This document shows, piece after piece, positions 1 to 8,747 of a DNA stretch of 64,000 nt; within the stretch, counting starts at the first letter, position 1, and each line of letters begins with the position of its first letter. A model generated the notes under the pieces. It did not search any database. It was not told the origin of the DNA and worked only from the letters and a program-made list of their open reading frames with translations. The position numbers were made by a program, and so were the translations under genes. The DNA comes from CAIKLP01 sp965279595. GTDB lineage: Bacteria; Bacteroidota; Bacteroidia; Sphingobacteriales; Sphingobacteriaceae. Where the stretch lies: positions 2,666,001 to 2,730,000 of the forward strand of contig OZ257246.1 in assembly GCA_965279595.1 (NCBI GenBank). The letters run 5' to 3'.

Positions 1-1
1 A

Positions 2-187
2 AAAGAATTAAAAATTGCCGGACAAAGTTTCTATGATATGGAAACCATTGTAACTAATCTGGAATCGTTGAATGAAGTTTATGGACAAACCATTGATGGC
101 ATTATTGGCTATGAATGGATGAGTAAAGGCATATTGGAATTGAATTTTGTTAAAAAAGAAATGAGTATGTATTTTTATAAAGAATAG
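2..187 (+). CDS. Retropepsin-like aspartyl protease, C-terminal fragment
   Basis: An open frame enters from the left edge and ends with TAG at 185-187, giving about 61 residues. The segment TIDGIIGYEWMSKGILEL resembles the end of retropepsin-like aspartyl protease domains, where an IDGIIG strand is followed by a short strand ending in a basic, aromatic tail. The start and the catalytic Asp motif lie outside the window, so activity cannot be judged. The next gene begins one base after this stop, which suggests co-transcription. The family call is from a short fragment only. Confidence 0.6.
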   Translation, partial: KELKIAGQSFYDMETIVTNLESLNEVYGQTIDGIIGYEWMSKGILELNFVKKEMSMYFYKE

Positions 188-188
188 G

Positions 189-1652
189 ATGCAAATGCAA
201 TTTAAACATATTAAAATTTTGATTCTGTTGAGTTACTTGGTTTTACTCAACAACCTTGCTATTGCTCAAAATTCAAATAATTACATGCGCATTGAAAAAG
301 GCATTTTGATTTTAAGTTTAGATAACCGATTAGCACATTCCACTTTAGATAGTCAATTGCTTTTTTGTAGTCTGGGCAAATTGAAATACGATAGTTTAAT
401 TAAATGGAAACATACTGGAATTTATGCCTCAGAAGGTTGGAAAGTTATTGTAAAAAACAAACACATTATTGAAATTCAAAAACCTATTGAACAAAAAGTA
501 ATGAATTACGATTGGTCACATGGCAATGCCAATTTTGATTTAAATAATGTCAATTCTATTCCTAGCAAAGCGGTAATTAATGATCAATCCATTACCATAG
601 GTTTCAACCAATTTAAATCTAGAGTTACTGTTTATGAAGATGCCAATGAATTTACCATCTTTTTTCTTCCAAATAATTTAAAGGCCAACAGTGTTTATTT
701 ATCAGGTAGTTTCAATAATTGGAGCACATTAAATACGCCAATGATTAAAACAGACAGCGGCTGGATTGTTAAAACAAATTTATCAGCAGGTCAACATCTT
801 TACAAATTTATAATTGATGGAAGATGGACTTATGATCAAGAAAATAAAAATAAGATTGATGATACTTATTCAAATTATAATTCTATTTATTATAGAGTCA
901 ATTGTCTATTTAAATTACAAGGATTTCAAAATGCAAAAAAAATAATTCTTGCAGGAAGTTTTAATAATTGGAACGAAAAGGAATTGCAAATGCAAAAAAC
1001 TGCAAGCGGTTGGCAATTACCTTTGTATTTAAAAAATGGCACTTACTCTTATAAATATATTGTAGATAAAGAATGGATACTCGATCCAAACAGTACATTG
1101 GATAGACCTGATGGTAGAGGAAATGTCAATTCCATGATGAGTATTGGTGAACCATTTTATTTTGAATTAGCTCAATTTCTAGAAGCAAAAAAGGTAGTAC
1201 TTACTGGATCATTTAATGAATGGAATAATGAAGAATTATTAATGACTAAAACATCAACAGGCTGGAAACTGCCATATGTATTGGCTTCTGGCAATTATGA
1301 ATATAAATTTATTGTAGATGGAAATTGGATTTCAGATCCAAATAATCCTATCAAAGCAGGAAATGCAAGTGATGCCAATTCTATACTTTCCATCCATCCA
1401 AATTATACTTTTCAATTGAAAAAATTTCCAAATGCAAAAACAGTAAGTATTTCAGGTTCATTCAATAATTGGTTTGACCCGGGTTATAGCATGAAAAAAG
1501 TAAATGGTATTTGGGAATATCCTATTTACTTAAGTCCAGGGAAATACTATTATAAATTTATAGTTGATGGAGAATGGATCATTGACCCTGATAATAAATT
1601 ATTTGAAGACAATGAATTTCATACTTACAATTCTTTCATTTGGTTTGAATAA
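189..1652 (+). CDS. Secreted protein with four tandem glycogen-binding-like (AMPK1_CBM/CBM48) domains
   Basis: The 487-residue product begins with a signal peptide (hydrophobic residues 10-25, probable cleavage after AIAQ). An N-terminal region of about 130 residues is followed by four repeats at about 155-235, 240-320, 323-402 and 405-487. Each carries GSFNxW, a central aromatic strand and YKFIVDGxW followed by D-P, which is the pattern of the AMPK-beta type glycogen-binding E-set domain. No glycoside hydrolase or other catalytic domain is present. Inference: an exported or periplasmic alpha-glucan-binding or scaffold protein. ATG codons at 189 and 195 are both possible starts; the first follows the preceding stop by one base. 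Downstream is an aminotransferase 13 bases away with no obvious link. Confidence 0.8.
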   Translation: MQMQFKHIKILILLSYLVLLNNLAIAQNSNNYMRIEKGILILSLDNRLAHSTLDSQLLFCSLGKLKYDSLIKWKHTGIYASEGWKVIVKNKHIIEIQKPIEQKVMNYDWSHGNANFDLNNVNSIPSKAVINDQSITIGFNQFKSRVTVYEDANEFTIFFLPNNLKANSVYLSGSFNNWSTLNTPMIKTDSGWIVKTNLSAGQHLYKFIIDGRWTYDQENKNKIDDTYSNYNSIYYRVNCLFKLQGFQNAKKIILAGSFNNWNEKELQMQKTASGWQLPLYLKNGTYSYKYIVDKEWILDPNSTLDRPDGRGNVNSMMSIGEPFYFELAQFLEAKKVVLTGSFNEWNNEELLMTKTSTGWKLPYVLASGNYEYKFIVDGNWISDPNNPIKAGNASDANSILSIHPNYTFQLKKFPNAKTVSISGSFNNWFDPGYSMKKVNGIWEYPIYLSPGKYYYKFIVDGEWIIDPDNKLFEDNEFHTYNSFIWFE

Positions 1653-1665
1653 TATATAATCATAG

Positions 1666-2811
1666 ATGCAAATAAATAGCAAACTTCCAAATATAGGCAC
1701 AACCATTTTCACCATAATGAGTGCATTAGCAAATGAACATCAAGCTGTTAATTTAGGGCAAGGTTTTCCTGATTTTCCAATGGATCAACAACTGACTGAT
1801 CTTGTGAATAAGGCAATGAAAGATGGCTATAACCAATACACACACTCTAATGGATTGCCTGCTTTAAGAGAAGCCATTTCAAAAAAAGTAAAAAATTTAT
1901 ATCAGTCAAAAATAAATCCAGAAACACAAATAACAATTACACCAGGTGCAACCTATGCCATATACACTGCACTTACGAGCATGCTACATGCTGGAGATGA
2001 AGTAATTTTATTTGAACCTGCCTATGATAGTTATATACCGAATATTGAAATCAATGGAGCGAAAGCCATTTTGATTCCATTGACTTTTCCTAATTATGAA
2101 ATCCCTTGGGATTTAGTAAGAAGTAAAATTACTAGCAAAACAAAAATGATTATGATTAATTCTCCTCATAATCCAACAGGATGTATATTAAAAGAAAACG
2201 ATATACAAGAATTAATTAAAATCACTCAAAACACAAACATTTTAATTTTAAGTGATGAAGTATATGAGCATTTAATTTTTGATCAACAAAAACATTTGAG
2301 TTTATTAAATTATCTTGAACTTTTAGAAAGAAGTTTTATTTGTTTTTCTTTTGGAAAAACTTACCACTGTACTGGATGGAAATTAGGTTATTGCATCAGT
2401 GGAGAATTATTGATGTCGGAATTTAGAAAAGTACATCAATTCAATGCCTTTACTTGTGATACACCCAAACAAATTGCATTGGCTGAATACCTTGAAAACA
2501 CTAATGCTTACTTAAATTTAGGAAGCACAATTCAAATCAAAAGAGATTATTTACGTAAGCTCATGTCAGAAACTGAATTCAAATGTATCCCTTCATTTGG
2601 GAGTTATTTTGAATGTTATTCTTATGCAAACATTACAGATGAAGATGATTTAAGTTTTGCAAAAAGATTAACCAAAGATTTTAAAATTGCAACTATACCA
2701 GTTTCTGCATTTTATAAAGATAAAACGGATCACAAAGTTTTGCGTTTTTGTTTCGCGAAGAAAGAAGAAACCTTGGATAGAGCAATTGAGGGTTTGATGA
2801 AATTGAAATAA
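1666..2811 (+). CDS. PLP-dependent aminotransferase class I/II, methionine (YbdL-like) type
   Basis: A full-length fold-type I aminotransferase of 381 residues. Visible features are the substrate loop NLGQGFPDFP (29-38), NPTG (169-172), DEVYE (197-201) and the Schiff-base lysine in SFGKTYH (K231), with an Arg near the C-terminus for the substrate carboxylate. The N-terminal pattern is typical of the YbdL methionine aminotransferase and kynurenine/glutamine aminotransferase branch, which transfers the amino group from methionine or aromatic amino acids to 2-oxo acids, for example in methionine salvage. Exact substrate cannot be read from sequence. It ends four bases before the convergent DUF1905 gene. 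Confidence 0.85.
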   Translation: MQINSKLPNIGTTIFTIMSALANEHQAVNLGQGFPDFPMDQQLTDLVNKAMKDGYNQYTHSNGLPALREAISKKVKNLYQSKINPETQITITPGATYAIYTALTSMLHAGDEVILFEPAYDSYIPNIEINGAKAILIPLTFPNYEIPWDLVRSKITSKTKMIMINSPHNPTGCILKENDIQELIKITQNTNILILSDEVYEHLIFDQQKHLSLLNYLELLERSFICFSFGKTYHCTGWKLGYCISGELLMSEFRKVHQFNAFTCDTPKQIALAEYLENTNAYLNLGSTIQIKRDYLRKLMSETEFKCIPSFGSYFECYSYANITDEDDLSFAKRLTKDFKIATIPVSAFYKDKTDHKVLRFCFAKKEETLDRAIEGLMKLK

Positions 2812-2815
2812 TAAA

Positions 2816-3328
2816 TTATTCTTTCTTTTTTTTCTCCGCCCTTATCATCTCTCCATAATTCATTTTATTAGCCATTGCATTCACAGTCATCGCTACTCTT
2901 TTTGTCCTGGTAGCTTCTGTTTTAGCTGCATTGATCCAATTGAAAAAATAATTTTGATGCGACATAGGTTGTGCTTTAAATCTTTCCATTAAGTCCAACT
3001 CATCCAACAAACATAATTCTAAATCTTCAGGCATTTCAATTTTGAAATTTTTGTGCTCTTCTAATTGAACATGAATAGTAGCACCCATACCCTTTCCCAA
3101 TTTTTTCCTTAAATCTGCTTTCAAAGCAATAATAAAATCACCTTCACCCATTGGTGTTAATGACAATCCTTCAACTGTTACATGATCCAAAAAACCTTTC
3201 ACTCTAAAACTTACTTTTGTATCCTTCTTAATTTCGGAAGCAATCTGAGCAGGTATATCAATATAAAACCAATTGGACTTCTCCCCTTTGTCTTTAAATC
3301 TATTAATGATTGCTTTGAATTTAATCAT
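2816..3328 (-). CDS. DUF1905 and YdeI/OmpD-associated domain protein
   Basis: A 170-residue soluble protein. The N-terminal half (residues 1-95) matches the DUF1905 beta-barrel-like domain, with FYIDIP and VTVEGLSLTPMGEGDFII strands. The C-terminal half (100-165), with an LxxLPxxL-like segment followed by WINAAKTEATRTKRVAMTVNAM, matches the YdeI/OmpD-associated helical domain. The two-domain arrangement is common in Bacteroidota. The molecular function is unknown; the family has been called bacteriocin-protection or OmpD-associated by homology only. The C-terminus is a lysine run. It is convergent with the aminotransferase and upstream of no clear partner. Confidence 0.75.
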   Translation of the reverse strand: MIKFKAIINRFKDKGEKSNWFYIDIPAQIASEIKKDTKVSFRVKGFLDHVTVEGLSLTPMGEGDFIIALKADLRKKLGKGMGATIHVQLEEHKNFKIEMPEDLELCLLDELDLMERFKAQPMSHQNYFFNWINAAKTEATRTKRVAMTVNAMANKMNYGEMIRAEKKKKE

Positions 3329-3366
3329 TTGAGTGATGATAGTTTAATAACTACTAAGGTAAAAAA

Positions 3367-3401
3367 ATTAGCTAATTAGCTGATTAGCTAATTAGCTAAT
3401 T
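3367..3401. repeat. Four tandem copies of an 8-bp ATTAGCTA unit
   Basis: Copies at 3367-3374, 3375-3382 (one substitution, last base G), 3383-3390 and 3391-3398, plus a partial ATT. The core TTAGCTAA is self-complementary, so the array can also fold on itself. The last unit supplies the TAG stop of the minus-strand gene that ends at 3396. Confidence 0.85.
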
Positions 3402-4178
3402 GTAAACACCTAAACCAAACAAAGCAAAATCATACTTCACTGGATCATTAGGATCTAATTTTCGCAATTGAGCAGTAAGTTCAATAGCAGTTTTCCAATC
3501 AACTTGCTTACGTGTTATTAATTTTAATTGTCGTGCTATGCGTTCAACATGTAAATCAATTGGGCAAATTAAATCTTTGCTTTGTATACTTTTCCAAATA
3601 CCAAAATCAACTACATTTTCATCTTTACGGACCATCCATCTTAAAAACATATTTAATCTTTTACAAGTAGATCCTTGCATAGGTGAACTGATATGTTTCT
3701 TAGTTCTATCTGGAAATTCGTCTAAAGAAGTGAAATAATTTCTAAAATAATTTAAGTAATTGGCAATAGGCTCTTCTTGCTTATTATAGAATGGATGATT
3801 GTTTGCAATTACAAATGCAGTTTCTAAACTATCATTTTTTGTATAATGATGCTTCAGAAAATGTACAAAGTATAATAAATCTGTACTATTGAAAGTCCTA
3901 TGTTTAAAGTGTTCTAGACGTTTTAAATCATTTTCTTGATGATTTAAAATAAAATCAATTGGAGTATGATCGAATAAATTGATTAGCTCTTGGCATTTGT
4001 GGAGAATGGTTTTTCTTTGCCCCCAAGCTAGTACAGCTGCAAAAAATGCCATCACTTCAATATCTTGTTTTTTATTGAACTGATGTGGAATACTGATTGG
4101 ATCATCAACAATAAAATCACTTCTATTATATTCAAAAACTTTTTGATCAAGAAATGCTTTTAATTGTTGATGATTCAA
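3396..4178 (-). CDS. TIGR02757 family (DUF2400) protein
   Basis: A 260-residue soluble protein. The Trp-Gly-Gln-Arg segment near residue 52, SSPMQGSTCKRLNMFLRWMVR in the middle and the C-terminal LICPIDLHVERIARQL followed by DPVKYDFALFGLG are the conserved blocks of the TIGR02757/DUF2400 family. The C-terminal P-x-D-x-H-V-x-R pattern recalls HhH-GPD DNA glycosylases, in which such a segment carries the catalytic Asp, so a nucleic-acid role is conceivable; this is inference. The function of the family has not been established as far as I know. Its stop codon lies in a tandem 8-bp repeat. The upstream neighbour on the same strand is the cystathionine gamma-synthase gene, 28 bases away. Confidence 0.75.
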   Translation of the reverse strand: MNHQQLKAFLDQKVFEYNRSDFIVDDPISIPHQFNKKQDIEVMAFFAAVLAWGQRKTILHKCQELINLFDHTPIDFILNHQENDLKRLEHFKHRTFNSTDLLYFVHFLKHHYTKNDSLETAFVIANNHPFYNKQEEPIANYLNYFRNYFTSLDEFPDRTKKHISSPMQGSTCKRLNMFLRWMVRKDENVVDFGIWKSIQSKDLICPIDLHVERIARQLKLITRKQVDWKTAIELTAQLRKLDPNDPVKYDFALFGLGVYN

Positions 4179-4206
4179 TTTTCAGTTTTTTACTAAATAA
4201 GGAAAA

Positions 4207-5355
4207 TTAATTTCCTAATGCTTGTTTAATATCTTCTAAAAGATCATCAATATCTTCTACACCCACACTCAATCTAAGTAAAGAATCAACTACACCTGCT
4301 TTTTCTCTTTCTTCTTTGGGTATAGAGGCGTGAGTCATGCTTGCTGGATGATTGATTAATGATTCAACACCACCTAATGATTCAGCTAATGAAAATACTT
4401 TAAAGGAAGATGCTAATTTGAATGTAGATTCAATGCTAGCATCTTTAGTAGTGAATGATATCATTCCACCAAAGTCACGCATTTGTTTTTTAGCAATGTC
4501 ATGATTAGGATGATCTTCAAATCCTGGCCAATATACTTTATCAACTTTTGGATGGTTGCGTAAATAATGCGCAATGGCTTTTCCATTTTCACAATGAGCT
4601 TTCATTCGTAAATGCAATGTTTTTACACCACGCAGTACTAAGAAAGAATCCATCGGACCAGGAGTTGCACCACATGAATTATGTATGAATGCAATTTGCT
4701 CATACAACTTATCATCATTCATCATTAATGCTCCCATTACCACATCAGAATGTCCTCCTAAATATTTTGTTACTGAGTGCATCACTATATCAGCACCTAA
4801 ATCAATAGGGTTTTGTAAATAAGGGGATGCAAAGGTGTTGTCAACAGCAAATGTGATTTTATTTTCTTTCGCAATTTTTGAACAAGCTTCAATATCTACA
4901 ATCTGCATAGTAGGATTGGTAGGTGTTTCAACCCATAGTAATTTGGTATTGCTATTGATGTAATTCTTAATATTATTGGCATCATGTAAATCAATAAAAT
5001 GAAATTTGATACCATAATTCGCAAATACTTTTGTGAACATTCTATAGGTTCCGCCATACAAATCATTTCCAGTAATTACTTCATCACCTGGTTTCAACAA
5101 TTTTGCAACAGCATCAGTTGCACCCATACCACTTGAAAAACAAAGAGCGTATTTAGCATTTTCTAAAGCCGCTAAACAATCTTCTAAAGCTTTACGAGTT
5201 GGATTTTTCCCTCTTGCATAAGCATAGCCTTGATGTTTTCCTGGTGATTCTTGAACATAAGTAGAAGTTTGAAAAATAGGTGTCATGATTGCACCTGTAG
5301 ATGGATCTGGAGATTGCCCAGCATGTATTGCTTTGGTACCGAATTTATAAGCCAT
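4207..5355 (-). CDS. metB: Cystathionine gamma-synthase/lyase family trans-sulfuration enzyme
   Basis: A 382-residue Cys/Met metabolism PLP enzyme. Visible residues include the phosphate-binding YAYAR (44-48), the ring-stacking Tyr in NDLYGGT (Y100), the cofactor Asp in AVDNTFASPYL (D172) and the Schiff-base lysine in HSVTKYLGGHSD (K197). The length and motifs fit the cystathionine gamma-synthase, gamma-lyase and beta-lyase group. These enzymes make cystathionine from activated homoserine and cysteine, or cleave it. Sequence reading alone does not separate synthase from lyase, so metB is the best guess and mccB the main alternative. ATG at 5355 is preceded by a candidate promoter (5374-5404), leaving a very short leader with no room for a riboswitch. 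Confidence 0.82.
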   Translation of the reverse strand: MAYKFGTKAIHAGQSPDPSTGAIMTPIFQTSTYVQESPGKHQGYAYARGKNPTRKALEDCLAALENAKYALCFSSGMGATDAVAKLLKPGDEVITGNDLYGGTYRMFTKVFANYGIKFHFIDLHDANNIKNYINSNTKLLWVETPTNPTMQIVDIEACSKIAKENKITFAVDNTFASPYLQNPIDLGADIVMHSVTKYLGGHSDVVMGALMMNDDKLYEQIAFIHNSCGATPGPMDSFLVLRGVKTLHLRMKAHCENGKAIAHYLRNHPKVDKVYWPGFEDHPNHDIAKKQMRDFGGMISFTTKDASIESTFKLASSFKVFSLAESLGGVESLINHPASMTHASIPKEEREKAGVVDSLLRLSVGVEDIDDLLEDIKQALGN

Positions 5356-5373
5356 TTGAATTATTTTATTCCG

Positions 5374-5404
5374 TAAAAGTAGGATTTTAAAAGGATTTAT
5401 GAAA
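5374..5404 (-). promoter_or_regulatory. Candidate Bacteroidota-type promoter for metB
   Basis: Reading the minus strand, TTTC (5404-5401), 19 bases, then TACTTTTA (5381-5374). This approximates TTTG-N19-TAnnTTTG. The start codon lies about 18 bases downstream. Match is by eye. Confidence 0.35.
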
Positions 5405-5409
5405 AGAGA

Positions 5410-5457
5410 ATTGAGTTATCAGAATTAAGCTTTCAAACCCAATTCTGATAACTCAAT
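5410..5457 (-). terminator. Rho-independent-type hairpin after the lipoprotein gene
   Basis: Perfect 17-bp inverted repeat: arms at 5410-5426 and 5441-5457 with a 14-base loop. On the minus strand it follows the lipoprotein stop (5472) and is trailed by TCTCTTTTC, a modest U-tract. It abuts the metB candidate promoter. Confidence 0.65.
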
Positions 5458-5471
5458 ACAAATAATTCCTA

Positions 5472-6314
5472 CTATTTTAATTTAATCGGATAACTCTTTC
5501 CTCTGATAGTGACAATTGCATCATCATCACAAGCTCCATTACCATAATCGATTTGTATAGACCTAGTTCCATTGCTGAACTCAACCACACCTTGGGTAAT
5601 ATATTTACAAGCTAATTTAATTGATAAAGCAGATAAAATATTTAGACTAAAAGTATCTCCTTTACGATTGATGCCATTTCCATTACCTGTAATACTATAT
5701 TCATCATCCAACATAATCAATGGCGTTGATGAACCAGCAACCCATTCTCTGTTTCTTGTGGAAGACCATTGAATGGTTCCAGAACTAGTAATTATTCGAG
5801 CTGTATCAACTTGTATAGTAAAGTTTATATGATTGTTTGCATTTAAACCGTTATTGGTGATGGTTTTCAGGCCATGTATTTCATTTCCATCAATTGAATA
5901 ATTTTGAAAATGTGTGCTGATTATTGTTCCAGCATCTCGATACTTTCCAGAAAAAACAGAAATAATATTTCCATTCCTCAATCTACCATCGGAACAAATA
6001 ACATTACTAAAATACAAGGTCATTGTTTTAGGAAAACCACCATTGCTAGAGGTGATAACTACACTGTCTGCACAACCTGCAGATTGAAATACTTGTCTAT
6101 CATTATTAGATTGCCTTGAATTCAGATTAGAATTTGAAGATGATTCTTCATCTATTCTTCTAAAAACATCATCATAACTTGCTTCTGCCAAGGCATTATC
6201 AACAGCTGAAGTTGTATTTGAATCGATGGAATCTGTTTCGTCCTTTTTACAAGAACTAACCACTAAAACAAACGTTCCAAAAATTAATGCGAGAGAAAAA
6301 ATTGACTTTTTCAT
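5472..6314 (-). CDS. Putative lipoprotein of unknown function
   Basis: A 280-residue protein starting with a lipoprotein signal peptide whose lipobox ends VVSSC (Cys22) followed by KKD, the usual Bacteroidota form. A Ser/Asn-rich spacer (about 30-75) precedes a domain with CADSVVITSSNGGFPKTMTLYFSN and paired cysteines near the C-terminus (GNGACDDDAIV). It resembles a large group of uncharacterised Bacteroidota lipoproteins that describe no known enzyme motif. It is a single gene with its own terminator hairpin. I do not recognise a function. Confidence 0.75.
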   Translation of the reverse strand: MKKSIFSLALIFGTFVLVVSSCKKDETDSIDSNTTSAVDNALAEASYDDVFRRIDEESSSNSNLNSRQSNNDRQVFQSAGCADSVVITSSNGGFPKTMTLYFSNVICSDGRLRNGNIISVFSGKYRDAGTIISTHFQNYSIDGNEIHGLKTITNNGLNANNHINFTIQVDTARIITSSGTIQWSSTRNREWVAGSSTPLIMLDDEYSITGNGNGINRKGDTFSLNILSALSIKLACKYITQGVVEFSNGTRSIQIDYGNGACDDDAIVTIRGKSYPIKLK

Positions 6315-6410
6315 AGTTGAATGATTTTGTAATCAGACTTAAACGAAAAGATATAGTTTAAATTATAGATACAAGGAATATGCAAACATCCATATTAATA
6401 AACCTTAAAA

Positions 6411-7136
6411 CTAATTACCTTCAATTCCACCCGTTTGTTTGGCTGTAAACTCAAAGCCCAAACGTTTGCCTGTACTCATTCCTGAAGTGGTTGTATTAAA
6501 TTGTTTTTCTTCTAAGCTAATAATACTTGATTGTTCGTATGGTGGAGTAAGTAATTCAAAATCGATGCAATATAGAATGGCATTATCAATTATTTTATTG
6601 ATGGCATCTTGATTAAAAATTTGATTATGATAATTTTCAATTCCATAACCTAATTTTTCTTTTCCTTCAATAAAAAAGTGGTTGTCAGCATTGATAAAAA
6701 TTCTACCGATTAAATATCCTAAATCATTCAATCGATTATATTTAATGGAATCAGATAAAAAATTGTAAATCTGTATTAATCCACAATAGGCATTTTTTGG
6801 ATTATCCTTTACAAATGGCAATTGATGTATAGCATGTTCTTTGTCAAAAGTGAAAACATTGGTATGCATTCCAAAAATCAATGAGTCACCCGAAAATTTT
6901 ATTTCAGCTTCAAATTCTCCACCGTCTGTATAAATAATTTCTACATTCGGGTCAACGGTACTTACATCCTTTTTTAAATTATTTGTAAGCTCTATTAAAG
7001 TTTTCTTAATTTCTAAAATTTGATTCATCGTGTTTCGATGAATAAACTGTTTCATTGAAGAATGATTCTTTAATTTTTCAACAATTTCTTGATAACATTT
7101 ATCTGGCATTGATTTTTTCTTAATAAGCTCTTGCAA
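6411..7136 (-). CDS. Conserved hypothetical protein, linked to proS
   Basis: A soluble protein of up to 241 residues with no signal peptide, no membrane segment and no motif I recognise. The N-terminal half is helical and charged; the middle (LIFGMHTNVFTFDKEHAI) and the segment LGYLIGRIFINADNHFFIEG look like a compact alpha/beta domain. The longest frame begins at 7136 inside proS, but ATG at 7109 (MPDKC), 10 bases after the proS stop, is at least as likely as the real start, giving 232 residues. The arrangement suggests translation coupled to proS. Confidence 0.65.
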   Translation of the reverse strand: MQELIKKKSMPDKCYQEIVEKLKNHSSMKQFIHRNTMNQILEIKKTLIELTNNLKKDVSTVDPNVEIIYTDGGEFEAEIKFSGDSLIFGMHTNVFTFDKEHAIHQLPFVKDNPKNAYCGLIQIYNFLSDSIKYNRLNDLGYLIGRIFINADNHFFIEGKEKLGYGIENYHNQIFNQDAINKIIDNAILYCIDFELLTPPYEQSSIISLEEKQFNTTTSGMSTGKRLGFEFTAKQTGGIEGN

Positions 7137-8592
7137 ATAAAACCCTTTGGGTAGAAGGCTTTCCGCTATAAATACACTTTCCTTCTTCTAAAATATTATT
7201 TAATGGAATACAACGAATAGTGGCTTTAGTTTCTTCTTTAATTTTCTCTTCTGTTTCTGGAGTTCCATCCCAATGTGCTGAAACAAAACCTGCTTTTCCA
7301 TCTAATACAGATTTAAATTCTTCATAAGAATCTACTTTTGTAATATGTGATTCTCTAAATTCAAATGCTTTTTGATAGATAGATGTTTGAATATTTTCTA
7401 GCAAATCTTCAATGGTTTTTTCAATGCCATCTAGAGAAGTGGTAAATTTTTCTTTGGTATCTCTTCTTGCAATTTCAACAGTTCCATTTTCAATATCTCT
7501 TGGACCAATAGCTAAGCGCACCGGTACTCCTTTCAATTCCCATTCTGCAAATTTAAAACCTGGGCGTTGTGTATCTCTATCATCAAACTTCACAGAAATT
7601 CCTTTTGCTTTTAATGCAGGAATAAATTGATTTACTTTTTCTCTAATAGTTGCAAGTGCTTCTTCATTATTAAAAATAGGTACAATCACAACTTGAATAG
7701 GTGCTAATTTTGGAGGAAGTACTAATCCTTCATCATCTGAATGTGCCATAATTAAAGCACCAATTAAACGAGTGGAAACACCCCAAGAGGTTGCCCAAAC
7801 ATGTTCAATTTTTCCTTCTTTATTTGTAAATTTTACATCAAATGCTTTGGCAAAATTTTGTCCTAAGAAATGTGAAGTACCTGCCTGTAATGCTTTACCA
7901 TCTTGCATTAAAGCTTCAATGCAAAAAGTATCTAAAGCACCAGCAAATCTTTCATTAGGAGATTTCACCCCTTGCATTACTGGTAACGCCATCCAATTCT
8001 CTACAAAATTTGCATATACTTCTAACATCTGTTTAGTTTCAGCAATTGCTTCATCAGCTGTGGCATGGGCGGTATGGCCTTCTTGCCAAAGGAATTCAGT
8101 TGTTCTTAAAAACAAACGGGTTCTCATTTCCCAACGAACCACATTTGCCCATTGATTAACTAGAATTGGTAAATCTCTATATGATTGTATCCAACCTCTA
8201 TAAGTATTCCAAATAATGGTTTCAGAAGTGGGTCTAACAATTAATTCTTCATCTAATTTTGCATCAGGGTCAACCATAATTCCTCCATTACCGTCATTTT
8301 TCAAACGATAATGAGTCACTACTGCACACTCTTTAGCAAAGCCATCAACATGTGATGCTTCTTTTGCAAAAAAAGATTTAGGTATGAATAAGGGGAAATA
8401 GGCGTTAGAATGTCCTGTATCTTTAAACATTTGATCTAAGACTTGTTGCATCTTTTCCCATATCGAATATCCATAAGGTTTAATAACCATACAGCCTCTA
8501 ACATCAGAGTGTTCAGCCAAATCTGCTTTTGTTACCAATTCATTGTACCATGCAGAATAATCTGCGCTCCTGCTCGTAATTCCTTTGCTCAT
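7120..8592 (-). CDS. proS: Prolyl-tRNA synthetase, short archaeal/eukaryal type
   Basis: A 490-residue class II aminoacyl-tRNA synthetase that charges tRNA-Pro. Motif 2 is visible as VVRWEMRTRLFLRTTEFLWQ and motif 3 as GVSTRLIGALIMAHSD. An anticodon-binding domain follows (about 295-400), then the C-terminal zinc-like domain typical of the archaeal/eukaryal form, ending ARAY. It lacks the inserted YbaK-like editing domain of the long bacterial type, in keeping with its length. Bacteroidota commonly carry this type. The gene is divergent from the lipoprotein gene at 8748 with 155 bases between. Confidence 0.95.
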   Translation of the reverse strand: MSKGITSRSADYSAWYNELVTKADLAEHSDVRGCMVIKPYGYSIWEKMQQVLDQMFKDTGHSNAYFPLFIPKSFFAKEASHVDGFAKECAVVTHYRLKNDGNGGIMVDPDAKLDEELIVRPTSETIIWNTYRGWIQSYRDLPILVNQWANVVRWEMRTRLFLRTTEFLWQEGHTAHATADEAIAETKQMLEVYANFVENWMALPVMQGVKSPNERFAGALDTFCIEALMQDGKALQAGTSHFLGQNFAKAFDVKFTNKEGKIEHVWATSWGVSTRLIGALIMAHSDDEGLVLPPKLAPIQVVIVPIFNNEEALATIREKVNQFIPALKAKGISVKFDDRDTQRPGFKFAEWELKGVPVRLAIGPRDIENGTVEIARRDTKEKFTTSLDGIEKTIEDLLENIQTSIYQKAFEFRESHITKVDSYEEFKSVLDGKAGFVSAHWDGTPETEEKIKEETKATIRCIPLNNILEEGKCIYSGKPSTQRVLFARAY

Positions 8593-8747
8593 TCTAATTT
8601 TTGCCCTTTAATATTTGTAATTTTATTGTCTCAATTGAATATATAGTATATAACCACCGTTATAAACCATAAATTGATAACAAAAATAGAAAATTAAACG
8701 TTAATGCTTGAGAAAAGTCCTAAACATAAATAACAAGGAGAATTGCT

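Noticed and set aside
3367..3401. Possible CRISPR or mobile-element end
   Set aside because: Units are only 8 bp, directly adjacent with no spacers, and no cas gene or transposase is near.
5356..5471. Riboswitch before the cystathionine gamma-synthase gene
   Set aside because: The leader after the candidate promoter is only about 18 bases, and the hairpin upstream is a terminator of the preceding gene.
7772..8155. Antisense open frame of 127 codons inside proS
   Set aside because: Complement of a conserved synthetase; composition is atypical and no start site support.
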